Positions 53,582-62,528 of a stretch of 64,000 bases of DNA are shown here, piece by piece. The DNA is from Rs1 sp000416275 (GTDB lineage Bacteria; Pseudomonadota; Gammaproteobacteria; Pseudomonadales; Balneatricaceae): NCBI GenBank assembly GCA_965243635.1, contig OZ251574.1:62001-126000 (forward strand), in the 5' to 3' direction. The translations under genes and the position numbers were made by a program. Every line of letters starts with the position of its first letter. Within the stretch, counting starts at the first letter, position 1. The notes below the pieces were generated by a model that did not search any database, was not told the origin of the DNA, and saw only the letters and a program-made list of their open reading frames with translations.

Positions 53582-54175
53582 TTACTCAAGCGTAAAGTCG
53601 AGACCCGCTTGATAGCAGTCCCGGTAGCAAGGGCAGCTAACTTCATGATCATTTACCAAGCCGACAGCTTGCATATATGCGTACATGATTGTGGGACCTA
53701 CAAAGCTCATACCGCGTTTTTTTAGATCTTTGGAGAGCGCTTTTGACACAGCGGACTCTACCGGTGCGGCGCGATAGTCTGTCAGTTTGCTCTGCAGGGG
53801 TTGATTGTCAACAAAGGCCCATAAATATTTGGCAAAAGAGCCGAACTCCTGCTGAATTGCAATGAACACTTGCGCATTTTTCACCGACGAATTAACCTTG
53901 AGTTTGTTGCGAATAATCGCCGGATCTAGCAGCATTTCAGCGAGGTACTGTTGCTCAAAATTAGCGACAGCTTGCACATCGAAATCCTGGTAATAGTGCT
54001 TATAACCTGCATGCTTTTCCAACACTGTGCGCCAGCTGAGGCCCGCTTGTGCCGCCTCTAAAATGATAAACTCAAACAGTGTTTTGTCATCTTGGCAGGG
54101 TATTCCCCAGTGTCTATCGTGATAGTCGGCCTCTATTTCGCTCTCTAGAGCCCAGGCACAGCGCTGTTGAGTCAT
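53582..54175 (-). CDS. tag: DNA-3-methyladenine glycosylase I
   Basis: 197 residues. Tag removes 3-methyladenine from alkylated DNA. The start RCAWALESEIEADYHDRHWGIP with the Cys/His pair, FEFIILEAAQAGLSWRTVL, the KKRGMSFVGPTIMYAYMQA helix-hairpin and the C-terminal NDHEVSCPCYR zinc ligands match. It overlaps the yheV stop by four bases (ATGA), making it the last gene of the prlC-yheV-tag operon. In pseudomonads tag is next to glyQ instead. Confidence 0.96.
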   Translation of the reverse strand: MTQQRCAWALESEIEADYHDRHWGIPCQDDKTLFEFIILEAAQAGLSWRTVLEKHAGYKHYYQDFDVQAVANFEQQYLAEMLLDPAIIRNKLKVNSSVKNAQVFIAIQQEFGSFAKYLWAFVDNQPLQSKLTDYRAAPVESAVSKALSKDLKKRGMSFVGPTIMYAYMQAVGLVNDHEVSCPCYRDCYQAGLDFTLE

Positions 54176-54453
54176 TTTTTGTGCGCTCCTTTAGGATTTG
54201 GGTCGAAGTTAATCGGCTGAGCCGTGACCGGGGCTATTTTGATCGCGTTGGGGTCGATGGGCTGCGCTTGGTTGACTCTAGTTTGCAGCTCAGATACTTG
54301 CTCGGGAGTGCCGTCTAGATTCTGGCCATCTTTATAATCGCAGCGCACACACTCACGGTACTCGCGAATATCATTGCGATACACGCGAATCGTGTCCATC
54401 TGTGCGCAGCGCGGGCAAACTGCCCCCGCTACAAAGCGTTTCACGACACTCAC
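54172..54453 (-). CDS. yheV: YheV family putative zinc-ribbon protein
   Basis: 93 residues, GTG start overlapping the prlC stop by four bases (GTGA). Two CxxC pairs (CPRC near residue 13 and CVRC near 36) form a probable zinc ribbon in the N-terminal half, followed by a Pro/Gln-rich tail that is longer than in the E. coli protein. Position after prlC is conserved in gammaproteobacteria. Its role is not known. Confidence 0.9.
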   Translation of the reverse strand: MSVVKRFVAGAVCPRCAQMDTIRVYRNDIREYRECVRCDYKDGQNLDGTPEQVSELQTRVNQAQPIDPNAIKIAPVTAQPINFDPNPKGAHKK

Positions 54454-56516
54454 GAATCAATACCACTGTGGCGCAGCAGAGCCTCAGTATTCGGCTCTCT
54501 GCCTCTAAAATCGACAAACAATTGCAGCGGCTCGGCACTGCCGCCTTTTTCCAAGATACAGTTGAGAAACAGTTGCCCGGTTTCTCGGTGAAATATACCT
54601 TTGCTCTCAAACAGTGAATAAGCATCTGCTGAAAGCACTTCAGCCCACTTGTAACTGTAGTAACCAGCGGCGTAGCCCCCGGCAAAAATATGACTGAAAC
54701 TGTTCTGGAAGACGTTAAACGCCGGAGCTGCTACGGCGGCGACCTGCTGGCGAATTTCATCCAATAATGGCTGGACGCGACTCGCAGCTTGCGAGGCTAC
54801 TATGTTGTGTTCAAGGTGTAGGCGGTAATCAAATATTGAAAATTCCAATTGACGGACCATGGTCATCGCCGACTGGAAGTTCTTCGCGGCAATTAATTGC
54901 TCGAGCATCTTCGGCGGCAAGGTCTCCCCACTGAGGTAGTGCCCGGAGATGATTGCCAGCGCTTGGGGCTGCCAGCACCAGTTTTCTAAAAATTGGCTGG
55001 GCAGCTCCACCGCATCCCAAGGCACTCCATTGATGCCGCTGATGTCGGCGTATTCAACTTTGCTCATCATGTGATGCAAGCCATGGCCAAACTCATGAAA
55101 TAGGGTGGTTAGCTCATTGTGGGTAAGTAGCGCGGGATCACTGCCCACCGGAGCGTTGAAATTACAGACTAGATAAGCGGTCGGTAACTGCAAGTTGCCA
55201 TCGCTGTCGATGCGGCGGTTGCGACAGACGTCCATCCAAGCGCCACCGCGTTTATTGGCTCTGGCAAAAGGATCTAAATAAAAGCGCGCGATGATTTGCT
55301 GATCACGGCTTATTTCATACAAGCTTACATCTGGATGCCAAGTGTCAAACTGTTCGACTTGGCGGATGCTAAAATTGAACAATCTAGAGGTGATCTCAAA
55401 TAACCCAGTTAGTACTTTGTCGATCGGAAAATAGGGGCGAAGCTGCTCATCGGAGATGGCAAATTTCTCTAGTTTTAATTTTTCGCTAAAGTAGGCAACA
55501 TCCCAGGCCTTGATGCCCCTGAGTGATTTTAAGCCCGACTCGTGTTCAGCGTACTCGCTTAAACTGGCAAACTCTGCCCGGGCGGTATCGACACTGTGGC
55601 TGGCTAATTCGTTGAGAAAGCCCAGTACATCTTCGGCAGTGTTGGCCATTTTAGTCGCCAGCGAATAGTGTGCATAGCTGTCAAACCCCAATATTTCGGC
55701 CTGTTCGTGGCGCAAGTCCAACAGCTCGGCAATGATCGGGCTGTTATCCCACTGTTGGTTGGCTTGAGTATTGGACGCTCGGGTGGCGAACGCGGTGTAC
55801 ACCTCTAAGCGTAATTCGCGATTATCACAGTAGGTCATTACCGGTAGGTAGGAGGGGAATTCAAGGGTTAGTAAATAGCCGTCCAAGTCTTTTTCTTTAG
55901 CGGCCTGTTGTGCAGCTGCCAGCGCCAGTTCCGGCATACCCGCTAGTTCAGTGACATCGGTAATGTGCTTTTGCCAAGCTTGAGTAGAATCTAAAACGTT
56001 TTCAGAAAATTTGTTACTCAACTCAGTGGTACGCAATTTAATCGCGGCAAATTTTTTCTTTTTATCAGTAGTTAACGCCACTCCGGAGAGTTCAAAATCA
56101 CGCAGCGCATTGCTGATCACTTTTTGCTGGTGAGGGTTTAACGAATCGCTAGCGAGTTGCTTATAGGCTGAGTAAAGTGCATGGTTTTGGCCGATTTTGG
56201 TATAGTAAGCAGAGAGCTTAGGCTGAGCTTGGTTATAGGCTAGCCGTAATTCATCGGTATTACAGACCGCGTTGAGATGCGAAACCGGTGACCAAAAATT
56301 ACTGAGCTGATCATTTAACTGTTCAATTGGCGCCACTAAGTTATCCCAGCTATAGCTGCCACTATCTGACTCTTGTGCCTGTTGTAGTATGGCGTCAATC
56401 GCCTGCTGGTTGTCGGACAAAATTTTATCTAGCTGGGGGTTTATTTCACCGACTACCAGTTGGCTGAACGCGGGTAAATCTGCCTGCATAGAATATTCAA
56501 AGGCATTGTTTGGCAT
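54450..56516 (-). CDS. prlC: oligopeptidase A (M3 metallopeptidase)
   Basis: 688 residues from the ATG at 56516, chosen because GGAG lies at the right distance and the protein then starts like other PrlC proteins; an in-frame GTG at 56576 would add 20 residues. The HEXXH zinc motif is in TTLFHEFGHGLHHMMS and the third ligand region in the following SGINGVPWDAVELPSQFLENW. It degrades short peptides, including cleaved signal peptides, in the cytoplasm. It is first of a tightly overlapping three-gene operon. Confidence 0.96.
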   Translation of the reverse strand: MPNNAFEYSMQADLPAFSQLVVGEINPQLDKILSDNQQAIDAILQQAQESDSGSYSWDNLVAPIEQLNDQLSNFWSPVSHLNAVCNTDELRLAYNQAQPKLSAYYTKIGQNHALYSAYKQLASDSLNPHQQKVISNALRDFELSGVALTTDKKKKFAAIKLRTTELSNKFSENVLDSTQAWQKHITDVTELAGMPELALAAAQQAAKEKDLDGYLLTLEFPSYLPVMTYCDNRELRLEVYTAFATRASNTQANQQWDNSPIIAELLDLRHEQAEILGFDSYAHYSLATKMANTAEDVLGFLNELASHSVDTARAEFASLSEYAEHESGLKSLRGIKAWDVAYFSEKLKLEKFAISDEQLRPYFPIDKVLTGLFEITSRLFNFSIRQVEQFDTWHPDVSLYEISRDQQIIARFYLDPFARANKRGGAWMDVCRNRRIDSDGNLQLPTAYLVCNFNAPVGSDPALLTHNELTTLFHEFGHGLHHMMSKVEYADISGINGVPWDAVELPSQFLENWCWQPQALAIISGHYLSGETLPPKMLEQLIAAKNFQSAMTMVRQLEFSIFDYRLHLEHNIVASQAASRVQPLLDEIRQQVAAVAAPAFNVFQNSFSHIFAGGYAAGYYSYKWAEVLSADAYSLFESKGIFHRETGQLFLNCILEKGGSAEPLQLFVDFRGREPNTEALLRHSGIDS

Positions 56517-56940
56517 GAGAACTGCTCCGTCTTGTTGGTAGGGTTGGAAGCCATTGGCGGCACTATCTAGTGGCACCCGCTCGCGGTATCATCATCACAG
56601 TACTATCATCACAGTACGGTAGGCCTATCTAGACGAGCGGTATTTTACTGGAAGGCTTTAATATAATAATCATAATAATGACAAAATAAGCAAATTCAAC
56701 TCTAGTTACAGTCAAACTGAGTATTAGTCACTTTATGTTGCTGAATAAAGAAATATTGCAAAGCTTATCAGAGGCTTGCAAATGGCAGCATTCAGGTAAT
56801 AATAGAGGTGTCAGCTCAGTGGAACAGAAGCTATATAAGCAGGCGCAATGCAATTAAATCATTGAACTTAAACGTCTAAAATATGCTGGCAAGCTAGCCG
56901 GCAGAATTTATAAACGCATAGATTGAAAGGTTAGGTAGGT
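56517..56940. other. intergenic region with a small direct repeat
   Basis: 424 bp between divergent genes, containing the promoters of prlC and the gamma carbonic anhydrase. The unit ATCATCACAGTACT is present twice in tandem at 56591-56617. Nothing else was recognised. Confidence 0.5.
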
Positions 56941-57483
56941 ATGAAATTAAGATCTTATCAAGGTATTAGCCCAACATTGGGTAAGCAGGTATTTATCGAT
57001 CCATCGGCGGTGGTTATTGGTGATGTGAGTATCGGTGATGATGTTTCAGTGTGGCCGACGGTGGTGATTAGAGGGGATGTACAACGGATCAGCATAGGCG
57101 CAAGAACCAGCGTTCAAGATGGATCAGTATTGCATGTAACGCACAGAGGGGCAGGCAATCCAGAGGGTTTACCGCTAATTATTGGCAGTGAAGTGACGAT
57201 TGGTCACTTGGCGATGCTGCACGGTTGTACGATTGGCGATCAAGTGTTGATTGGTATGGGGTCAATGGTGATGGATGGCGCGGTTGTTGAGTCGCAAGTG
57301 GTGCTCGGTGCCGGCAGTTTAGTGGCGCCAGGTAAAATACTTAAAAGCGGTTATTTGTATGTAGGCCGACCCGCTAGGCAAGTGCGGCCTTTAACCGAAA
57401 AGGAAATTAATTTCTTTAGCTATACGGCAGCTAACTATGTAAATTGGAAAAATCAACACATGGCGGAAGATTGGGCCATTTAA
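56941..57483 (+). CDS. yrdA: gamma carbonic anhydrase family protein (YrdA-like)
   Basis: 180 residues with the left-handed beta-helix hexapeptide pattern throughout (V.IGDVSIGDDVSVWP, VVIRGDVQRISIG). The three metal-ligand histidines are in LHVTHRG (near residue 67) and IGHLAMLHGCTIG (near 90 and 95). Members bind zinc or iron; activity as carbonic anhydrase is proven for only some. It is separated from the response regulator downstream by 115 bp. Confidence 0.93.
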   Translation: MKLRSYQGISPTLGKQVFIDPSAVVIGDVSIGDDVSVWPTVVIRGDVQRISIGARTSVQDGSVLHVTHRGAGNPEGLPLIIGSEVTIGHLAMLHGCTIGDQVLIGMGSMVMDGAVVESQVVLGAGSLVAPGKILKSGYLYVGRPARQVRPLTEKEINFFSYTAANYVNWKNQHMAEDWAI

Positions 57484-57597
57484 GCCTGATAAAATGCTCA
57501 GAGATGGTCCGCTAAGCTGCTGCAGGATAAGAAGCTACTGCCGCAGCTTGCTTTGCGCTATAATGGATTGTTGACAATAAGAAGAACTAGGAGGGCT

Positions 57598-58257
57598 ATG
57601 AATATCCCGCGTAAGATTATAATTGCTGATGATCATCCACTGTTTCGTCAAGCTCTGTTACAAACGTTGATGGTTAAGCTGCCGACAGTGAGCTGGATAG
57701 AAGCTGAAAGCATAGAACAGCTGAACATCGCCTTAGATAATAATCGAGATGCTGACCTGCTATTACTCGATTTAAATATTCCCGGCGCCCATGGCTTTAA
57801 CACGTTGATTAAAATTCGCAGTCAATATTCGCAGCTTCCGGTAGTGGTGGTTTCCGCACACGAAGATGACGACACTGTGATCAAATCAATGGAATTTGGC
57901 GCATCCGGATTCATCCCTAAATCCACCCCGGTGGATATGATTTTTAAGGCTATCCAGCAAGTTCTAAAAGGGGACACTTGGTTGCCCGAGCATATTAATT
58001 TAAACCGTGTCAGCGATAAGTCTGATATCGGCGAGCGCGTTCGCTCGCTGACTCCTCAACAACATAAAATATTATTAATGTTTGCCGAAGGACTGTTAAA
58101 TAAACAAATAGCTCATCAACTGAACTTGTCTGAAGCGACCGTAAAGGCACATGCCACGGCGATTTTTCGCAAGTTAAAAGTATTCAATCGGACCCAGGCA
58201 GTCATCGCGATTAATCAGTTAGAAGTTGGCTCGTCACCGTTTTCCAACAGTGAGTAA
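57598..58257 (+). CDS. crbR: LuxR-type response regulator, CrbR/ErdR-like
   Basis: 219 residues from the ATG at 57598, set by a strong AGGAGGG; the frame is open 45 bp further upstream but without support. The receiver domain has DDHPLFRQAL and the phosphorylated Asp58 (LLLLDLNIPG); the C-terminal LuxR helix-turn-helix is SLTPQQHKILLMFAEGLLNKQIAHQLNLSEATVKAH. Position next to a symporter-kinase and an acetate-type symporter points to the CrbS/CrbR (MxtR/ErdR) system that switches on acetate assimilation genes. Its 3' end overlaps the convergent kinase gene by 43 bp. Confidence 0.88.
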   Translation: MNIPRKIIIADDHPLFRQALLQTLMVKLPTVSWIEAESIEQLNIALDNNRDADLLLLDLNIPGAHGFNTLIKIRSQYSQLPVVVVSAHEDDDTVIKSMEFGASGFIPKSTPVDMIFKAIQQVLKGDTWLPEHINLNRVSDKSDIGERVRSLTPQQHKILLMFAEGLLNKQIAHQLNLSEATVKAHATAIFRKLKVFNRTQAVIAINQLEVGSSPFSNSE

Positions 58258-61200
58258 TCCTGCTGCATTTTCTGGGTTAGAATAGCGCTTATCAAGGCGC
58301 GTAATGCGGCGGGTTTCATCGGTTTTCGCAGAAAGCTAAAGCCTGCCTTCGCCACTCTATTAGGTAGCTCATGATCGGCTGTTGCAGTGATTAATATCCC
58401 TGAAATACCGTAGTTTGAGGCGCTGCTTATCTCCTGCATCAAATCTAAGCCAGAAGTACTCTCTGACAATTGATAGTCCATGAGCATGATGTCTATCTCA
58501 TCGTTGTAGTCTTGAAAGTAGCTAAATGCCTGGGCCGAGTTATCGCAGGCTAGAGGTCGGCACTTCCAAGATTCTAACAGCGCGACCATAGCTGCTAGCA
58601 AGTTAGGATCGTTCTCCACACAGAGCACCGTCACTCCCTGTAAGCTGATAATACTATTCGCAGATAAATCTTGATGAGTCGTAAGAGTATTGCTCGCTAT
58701 AACTTCGGCAGTGGCAATCTTAATCGCAAAATTACAGCCTTTTCCGGGCACCGAACGCAGCGAAAATGGATGTTCTAGCAATTGCGAAAAGCTCTTGGCT
58801 ATATTCAAGCCGAGACCTAAGCCTTTACTGTTGTGAGAGTTTAATTGAGTGAATTGTTCGAACACTAACAGTTGTTTGTCCAGGGGAATCCCCGGGCCAT
58901 TATCGATAACTTCAATCGAAACCAACTCTTGGTGTCTTCGACAACCGACCACTACTTTACCAGGGCTAGCGTGTCTAAAGGCATTGGCAATTAGGTTGTG
59001 TAAGATGCGACGCAGTAAGTTAGGATCTGAGTACACCCATACAGAGCTGTATCTAACCGACAGTGTAATATCTATTTTATCTTCGTGGGCGTTAAATTCT
59101 TTGGCAAGACTGATTAATAAGTCATTGAGTGGAAAAGCTTTTTTTCTAATCGCAATATTGCCACTTTCTATTTTCGCTATTTCACCCAATTCGCTCAGCA
59201 GAGAGCTGGCTACTTTTAGAGAGTTTTCGATATTGAAAATTTGCGCCTGATGCTCTCTGTTTAATCCTTTTTGGGTGGATAGAGCGGCAGTAAATAGCCG
59301 AGCAGCCTCTAGAGGCTGCATCAGATCGTGGCTGCAGGCATTTAAATATTGGCTTTTTTTGATGTGCGCTAAGACTGCTTTTTCCCGTTCCCTCTCTAAT
59401 TCTCGGTTGGAAATCTGTAAGCTTTTGGTGCGCTCTTCGACGCGGGTTTCCAAGTCTTGATTGGCTTCACGCAATACTTGCTCCGCTTGGCGAAAGGCTG
59501 AAATATCGGAGAATATCATCACGAAACCGCCGTCCGGCAAAGGGTTTCCCTGGATGCCTATCACTTGTCCGGTGTTGTGTCGGCGCTCAGAGCTGTGCGG
59601 TGTGCCACGCTGTAAAAACAGTAGACGCTTGCGAATCTTTTCTTCAATATCACCGGGACCGCAGCGACCTTGTTCAACATTGTAGCGAATTAAACTCTCG
59701 ATTGGGCAGCCGACGTAAACCAGTTTTTGGGGGTAGTCAAATAGCTCAATGTAGCGGCGGTTCCAAGCGACTAAGTTCAATTTTTTATCGACGATAGAGA
59801 TACCCTCGGCACTATTTTCGATCGCGCTTTGTAATAGCGCCTGATTAAACTCAGTGCCCTGTGAGGATACATCCTCAATTAATAAAGCAATCTGATCTAA
59901 GGCTATCTCCTTCCCTTCCAGGGCCGAAGAAATCATTAACCGCGAAGAGGCCGATCCCATCACGCTGGTCAGCATATGCTCGGTGTGCTCAATCAAGTTG
60001 TAGTTGTAGAGTCTTGAACCTAAATATTTGGCATCGTTGGAGGCGTGAAATTGATTAAAGCCAATCTTGGCTTTGTGCGTGCCGACAAAGCGCGAGGCGA
60101 GCAATTGTAGTTCGCTGGCATCAATATTCTTATTGATCGGAGGCTGCAAACTATTCGGGCTTTGCCAGTCTAGAAAGTGCGACGCTTGCACGCGCTCCTG
60201 CACACTCTGGCGACTAAATTGTGAAACCCACCAGAGTACGACCACATTGACCAGTAAGCTGATTAATGAAATCAACATATGCGTGGGTAGCAGGTCACTG
60301 CTAATCGGCTGGGTATAAAGACCGAATTGCGGTAGCAAATTGAGGAAGAACCACAGCGAAAATCCTGCGGTTAAACCGCTAATCACTCCGGTTAAACTAC
60401 TCGATCGCCAATAAAAAGCCGCCAGTAGCGCAGGGGTGAGCTGCGCGATAGCACCGAAGGCGATCTCCCCTAGAGATGAGAGCTTATCCGGCGGGGCGGT
60501 AAGAAACACTCCGTAGCCGAGCAAAATAACTAGGCAGGCGAGTATTTTTCTAACATTTAAGAGCCGGCTTTTAAAGCGTGAATAATTACTCTCGTTTTGG
60601 TGATGGTGATTGAACAGCAGCGGAAAAAATATTTCATTACTGAGCATAGTGCTCAGTGCTATAGCGGCGATAATCACCATCGAGCTGGCAGCTGAAATTG
60701 CCCCGAGAAATGCCAGTAGCGTCAGCCAAAATTGATCGTGGATCGCCGGTAAGAATAAAACATAGGAATCTGCAGCGACCGTATCGCCAAGTAGCAATTG
60801 ACCGGCTAAGCCAAGCGGAATGGCAAAGAGCGCGAACACCAGTAAATAGAGGGGAAATATATATCGGGCCAGCTGACTATCACTGGCTTTGCGCAGCTCA
60901 ACCACCATCACTTGAAATTGTCGTGGCAGGGCTAAAAAAGCGGTCATTCCAATAATAAGTGAGCCGAGCATCGTCGCTAAATTGGGAAGTTGTAATTGTT
61001 GACTGAGTAAATTGTTGGCTTTAGATGCTTGCCATAGCTGAGTAGGAGAGTCGTAAACAAAATAAATAATGTAGATGCCGAGGATCAAAAAGGCGCTTAC
61101 TTTTAGCAGTGATTCAAAGGCGATAGCTAGCATAACTCCAGGGTGTCGTTCGGTGACATCTACCGAGCGAATCCCAAAAAACAGCGTGAAACCGGCCAGT

Positions 61201-61688
61201 AGAATGGTCACAATTAAACCGGTTTGCCAAGTGTTTATCTCCTGGGCTGCGGTCAGTTGTTGGAATGAGTAGACAATCGCTTTTAGCTGTAGGGCGATAT
61301 AGGGCATAGTGCCAATTAAGGCGACTATAGTGACAATTACCGCCAATTTTTGTGATTTACCGTAACGGGCTGCCAGCAGGTCAGCAATCGAGGTGATATT
61401 GAGTTTTAAACTGGTTTTGATTATCCGCTGAATAAAAGGCCAGGCAAAAATAAATAGTAAAATAGGGCCGATAAAAATAGGTAAGTGGGAAAAAATATTG
61501 TTGGCGGCCTGCGCGGTGGTGCCTAAAAAACTCCAAGAAGTGCAGTATACACCCAGCGTCAGCGCATAAATGATCGGTTGGCTGCGCTGCGGAATCTTGT
61601 GTCGGTACTTGTCGCCGAGGAAGGCAATGACAAACAACAGGCAGATGTAACCTAAGCTAACACTAATCAATTGCCAATTTTGAAACAT
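58215..61688 (-). CDS. crbS: hybrid sensor kinase with sodium:solute symporter domain, CrbS/MxtR-like
   Basis: 1157 residues. Residues 1 to about 490 form a 13-span SSS-family symporter domain (like PutP); then comes a linker, a PAS domain (ENSAEGISIVDKKLNLVAWN, near 640), a coiled coil, the HisKA box ACSHDLMQPLEAARLF with phosphorylated His787, the ATPase domain (DNGPGIPLDKQLLVFEQF, GLGLGLNIAKSF) and a C-terminal receiver with Asp1071 (LMDYQL). This order is that of CrbS/MxtR, which senses acetate or a related signal and phosphorylates CrbR/ErdR. It is convergent with that regulator gene. Confidence 0.93.
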   Translation of the reverse strand: MFQNWQLISVSLGYICLLFVIAFLGDKYRHKIPQRSQPIIYALTLGVYCTSWSFLGTTAQAANNIFSHLPIFIGPILLFIFAWPFIQRIIKTSLKLNITSIADLLAARYGKSQKLAVIVTIVALIGTMPYIALQLKAIVYSFQQLTAAQEINTWQTGLIVTILLAGFTLFFGIRSVDVTERHPGVMLAIAFESLLKVSAFLILGIYIIYFVYDSPTQLWQASKANNLLSQQLQLPNLATMLGSLIIGMTAFLALPRQFQVMVVELRKASDSQLARYIFPLYLLVFALFAIPLGLAGQLLLGDTVAADSYVLFLPAIHDQFWLTLLAFLGAISAASSMVIIAAIALSTMLSNEIFFPLLFNHHHQNESNYSRFKSRLLNVRKILACLVILLGYGVFLTAPPDKLSSLGEIAFGAIAQLTPALLAAFYWRSSSLTGVISGLTAGFSLWFFLNLLPQFGLYTQPISSDLLPTHMLISLISLLVNVVVLWWVSQFSRQSVQERVQASHFLDWQSPNSLQPPINKNIDASELQLLASRFVGTHKAKIGFNQFHASNDAKYLGSRLYNYNLIEHTEHMLTSVMGSASSRLMISSALEGKEIALDQIALLIEDVSSQGTEFNQALLQSAIENSAEGISIVDKKLNLVAWNRRYIELFDYPQKLVYVGCPIESLIRYNVEQGRCGPGDIEEKIRKRLLFLQRGTPHSSERRHNTGQVIGIQGNPLPDGGFVMIFSDISAFRQAEQVLREANQDLETRVEERTKSLQISNRELEREREKAVLAHIKKSQYLNACSHDLMQPLEAARLFTAALSTQKGLNREHQAQIFNIENSLKVASSLLSELGEIAKIESGNIAIRKKAFPLNDLLISLAKEFNAHEDKIDITLSVRYSSVWVYSDPNLLRRILHNLIANAFRHASPGKVVVGCRRHQELVSIEVIDNGPGIPLDKQLLVFEQFTQLNSHNSKGLGLGLNIAKSFSQLLEHPFSLRSVPGKGCNFAIKIATAEVIASNTLTTHQDLSANSIISLQGVTVLCVENDPNLLAAMVALLESWKCRPLACDNSAQAFSYFQDYNDEIDIMLMDYQLSESTSGLDLMQEISSASNYGISGILITATADHELPNRVAKAGFSFLRKPMKPAALRALISAILTQKMQQDYSLLENGDEPTSN

Positions 61689-61760
61689 ATAGGTTTAATC
61701 TATTTCATCGAGCGTGCTGGGTTTTCGGCCTGCGGTTAAGCAATGACCGGCTGTTAAAAT

Positions 61761-61920
61761 CCTGAATCAGTGACTTCACAGCACCACATAGCGCAAGCTC
61801 TTGATTCTACAGCGGTTAGAAAAATACCCGCTGAACCTACGGGTGCAGCTAAGATTTTTCAATTCCACTGTAGAACCAATATCTTACACTCTGTATTCAC
61901 TTTGAAGTCACGGATTCAGG
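61761..61920. repeat. family A palindromic MITE-like element, copy A6 (160 bp)
   Basis: Begins CCTGAATCAGTGACTTCA and ends TGAAGTCACGGATTCAGG, with perfect length and near-identity to A1 in the same orientation. Flanks AAAAT and ATAAT may be a slightly changed 5-bp duplication. It ends 6 bp from the stop codon of the small exported protein gene at 61927, so the hairpin would be in that gene's 3' untranslated RNA. Confidence 0.93.
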
Positions 61921-61926
61921 ATAATG

Positions 61927-62364
61927 TTATAAGGTGGTGCTAGCAAATTCGCTAATATATGAACCGCCTTTGATATTGGCGATAATTCGCAATTTTTGTA
62001 CCGTTCCGCTCTGGTTAATCAATTCACCTAGGTTGGTATTGGCGCGCCAGTAATAAGGAGTAGTAATCATCCCCAGCGGGTAACTGGTCGCTTGATTGCT
62101 TTTATCCACAATAAATAAAGTGGCAGTGTCCAGTGGATAAGTTGAGTTGATGACGGTCTGCCCATCGGCGTCAGAAAAACTGAGCAGGAATTGATCAGAT
62201 TTAAGCACGCACTGTTTAGCTTTGATGTCGCATTTGTCTTGTACTTGCATCACAAATATACGTTTTTCAGACGCCTGGTACTCAGTGAGCATATCGGTCG
62301 CTGCAAAGGCGAGTATGGCTAGCACTGGAGCGATTAAAATGGCAATTTTGGTATGCTTATTCAC
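61927..62364 (-). CDS. membrane-anchored or exported protein of unknown function
   Basis: 145 residues with one N-terminal hydrophobic segment (residues 8-25, IAILIAPVLAILAFAATDML), either a signal anchor or an uncleaved signal. The rest is a soluble domain with two Cys (CDIKAKQC, near residues 45 and 52) that could form a disulphide, and predominantly beta-strand character. I do not recognise the family. It is on the same strand as, and downstream of, the symporter gene but after that gene's terminator. The name of a partner cannot be given. Confidence 0.7.
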   Translation of the reverse strand: MNKHTKIAILIAPVLAILAFAATDMLTEYQASEKRIFVMQVQDKCDIKAKQCVLKSDQFLLSFSDADGQTVINSTYPLDTATLFIVDKSNQATSYPLGMITTPYYWRANTNLGELINQSGTVQKLRIIANIKGGSYISEFASTTL

Positions 62365-62470
62365 ATTGTGGTCCGTTTTTTAATATTTGAATTAAAAATA
62401 AATTGAGGTGTAGTAGAGTTACTGGCTTAAATATTTAAGCAGCTTAGGAATATTAAAGACTAGCACAAAC

Positions 62471-62505
62471 AAAGCTGCTAGTCGTCTATGCAGACTAGCA
62501 GCTTT
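62471..62505 (-). terminator. rho-independent terminator of the symporter gene
   Basis: AAAGCTGCTAGTC and GACTAGCAGCTTT form a perfect 13-bp stem with a nine-base loop. Read on the minus strand the stem ends in TTTGTTTGTG. It lies 24 bp after the symporter stop codon. Confidence 0.85.
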
Positions 62506-62528
62506 TTGGCTTAGCCAGTTAGATCAAA

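Noticed and set aside
56776..56806. ATTCAGGTAATAAT upstream of the gamma carbonic anhydrase as a family A end
   Set aside because: Only about 8 bases match the terminal sequence and the inner part does not align, so chance is a sufficient explanation.
58849..59250. 133-codon plus-strand frame opposite the sensor kinase
   Set aside because: Antisense to conserved kinase motifs, no ribosome binding site, no recognisable domain.
62102..62110. Perfect DnaA box TTATCCACA (another, in reverse, at 31919-31927)
   Set aside because: Two isolated 9-mers in 64 kb are close to what chance allows, both lie in coding sequence, and there is no cluster or AT-rich unwinding region; oriC itself is not in this window.
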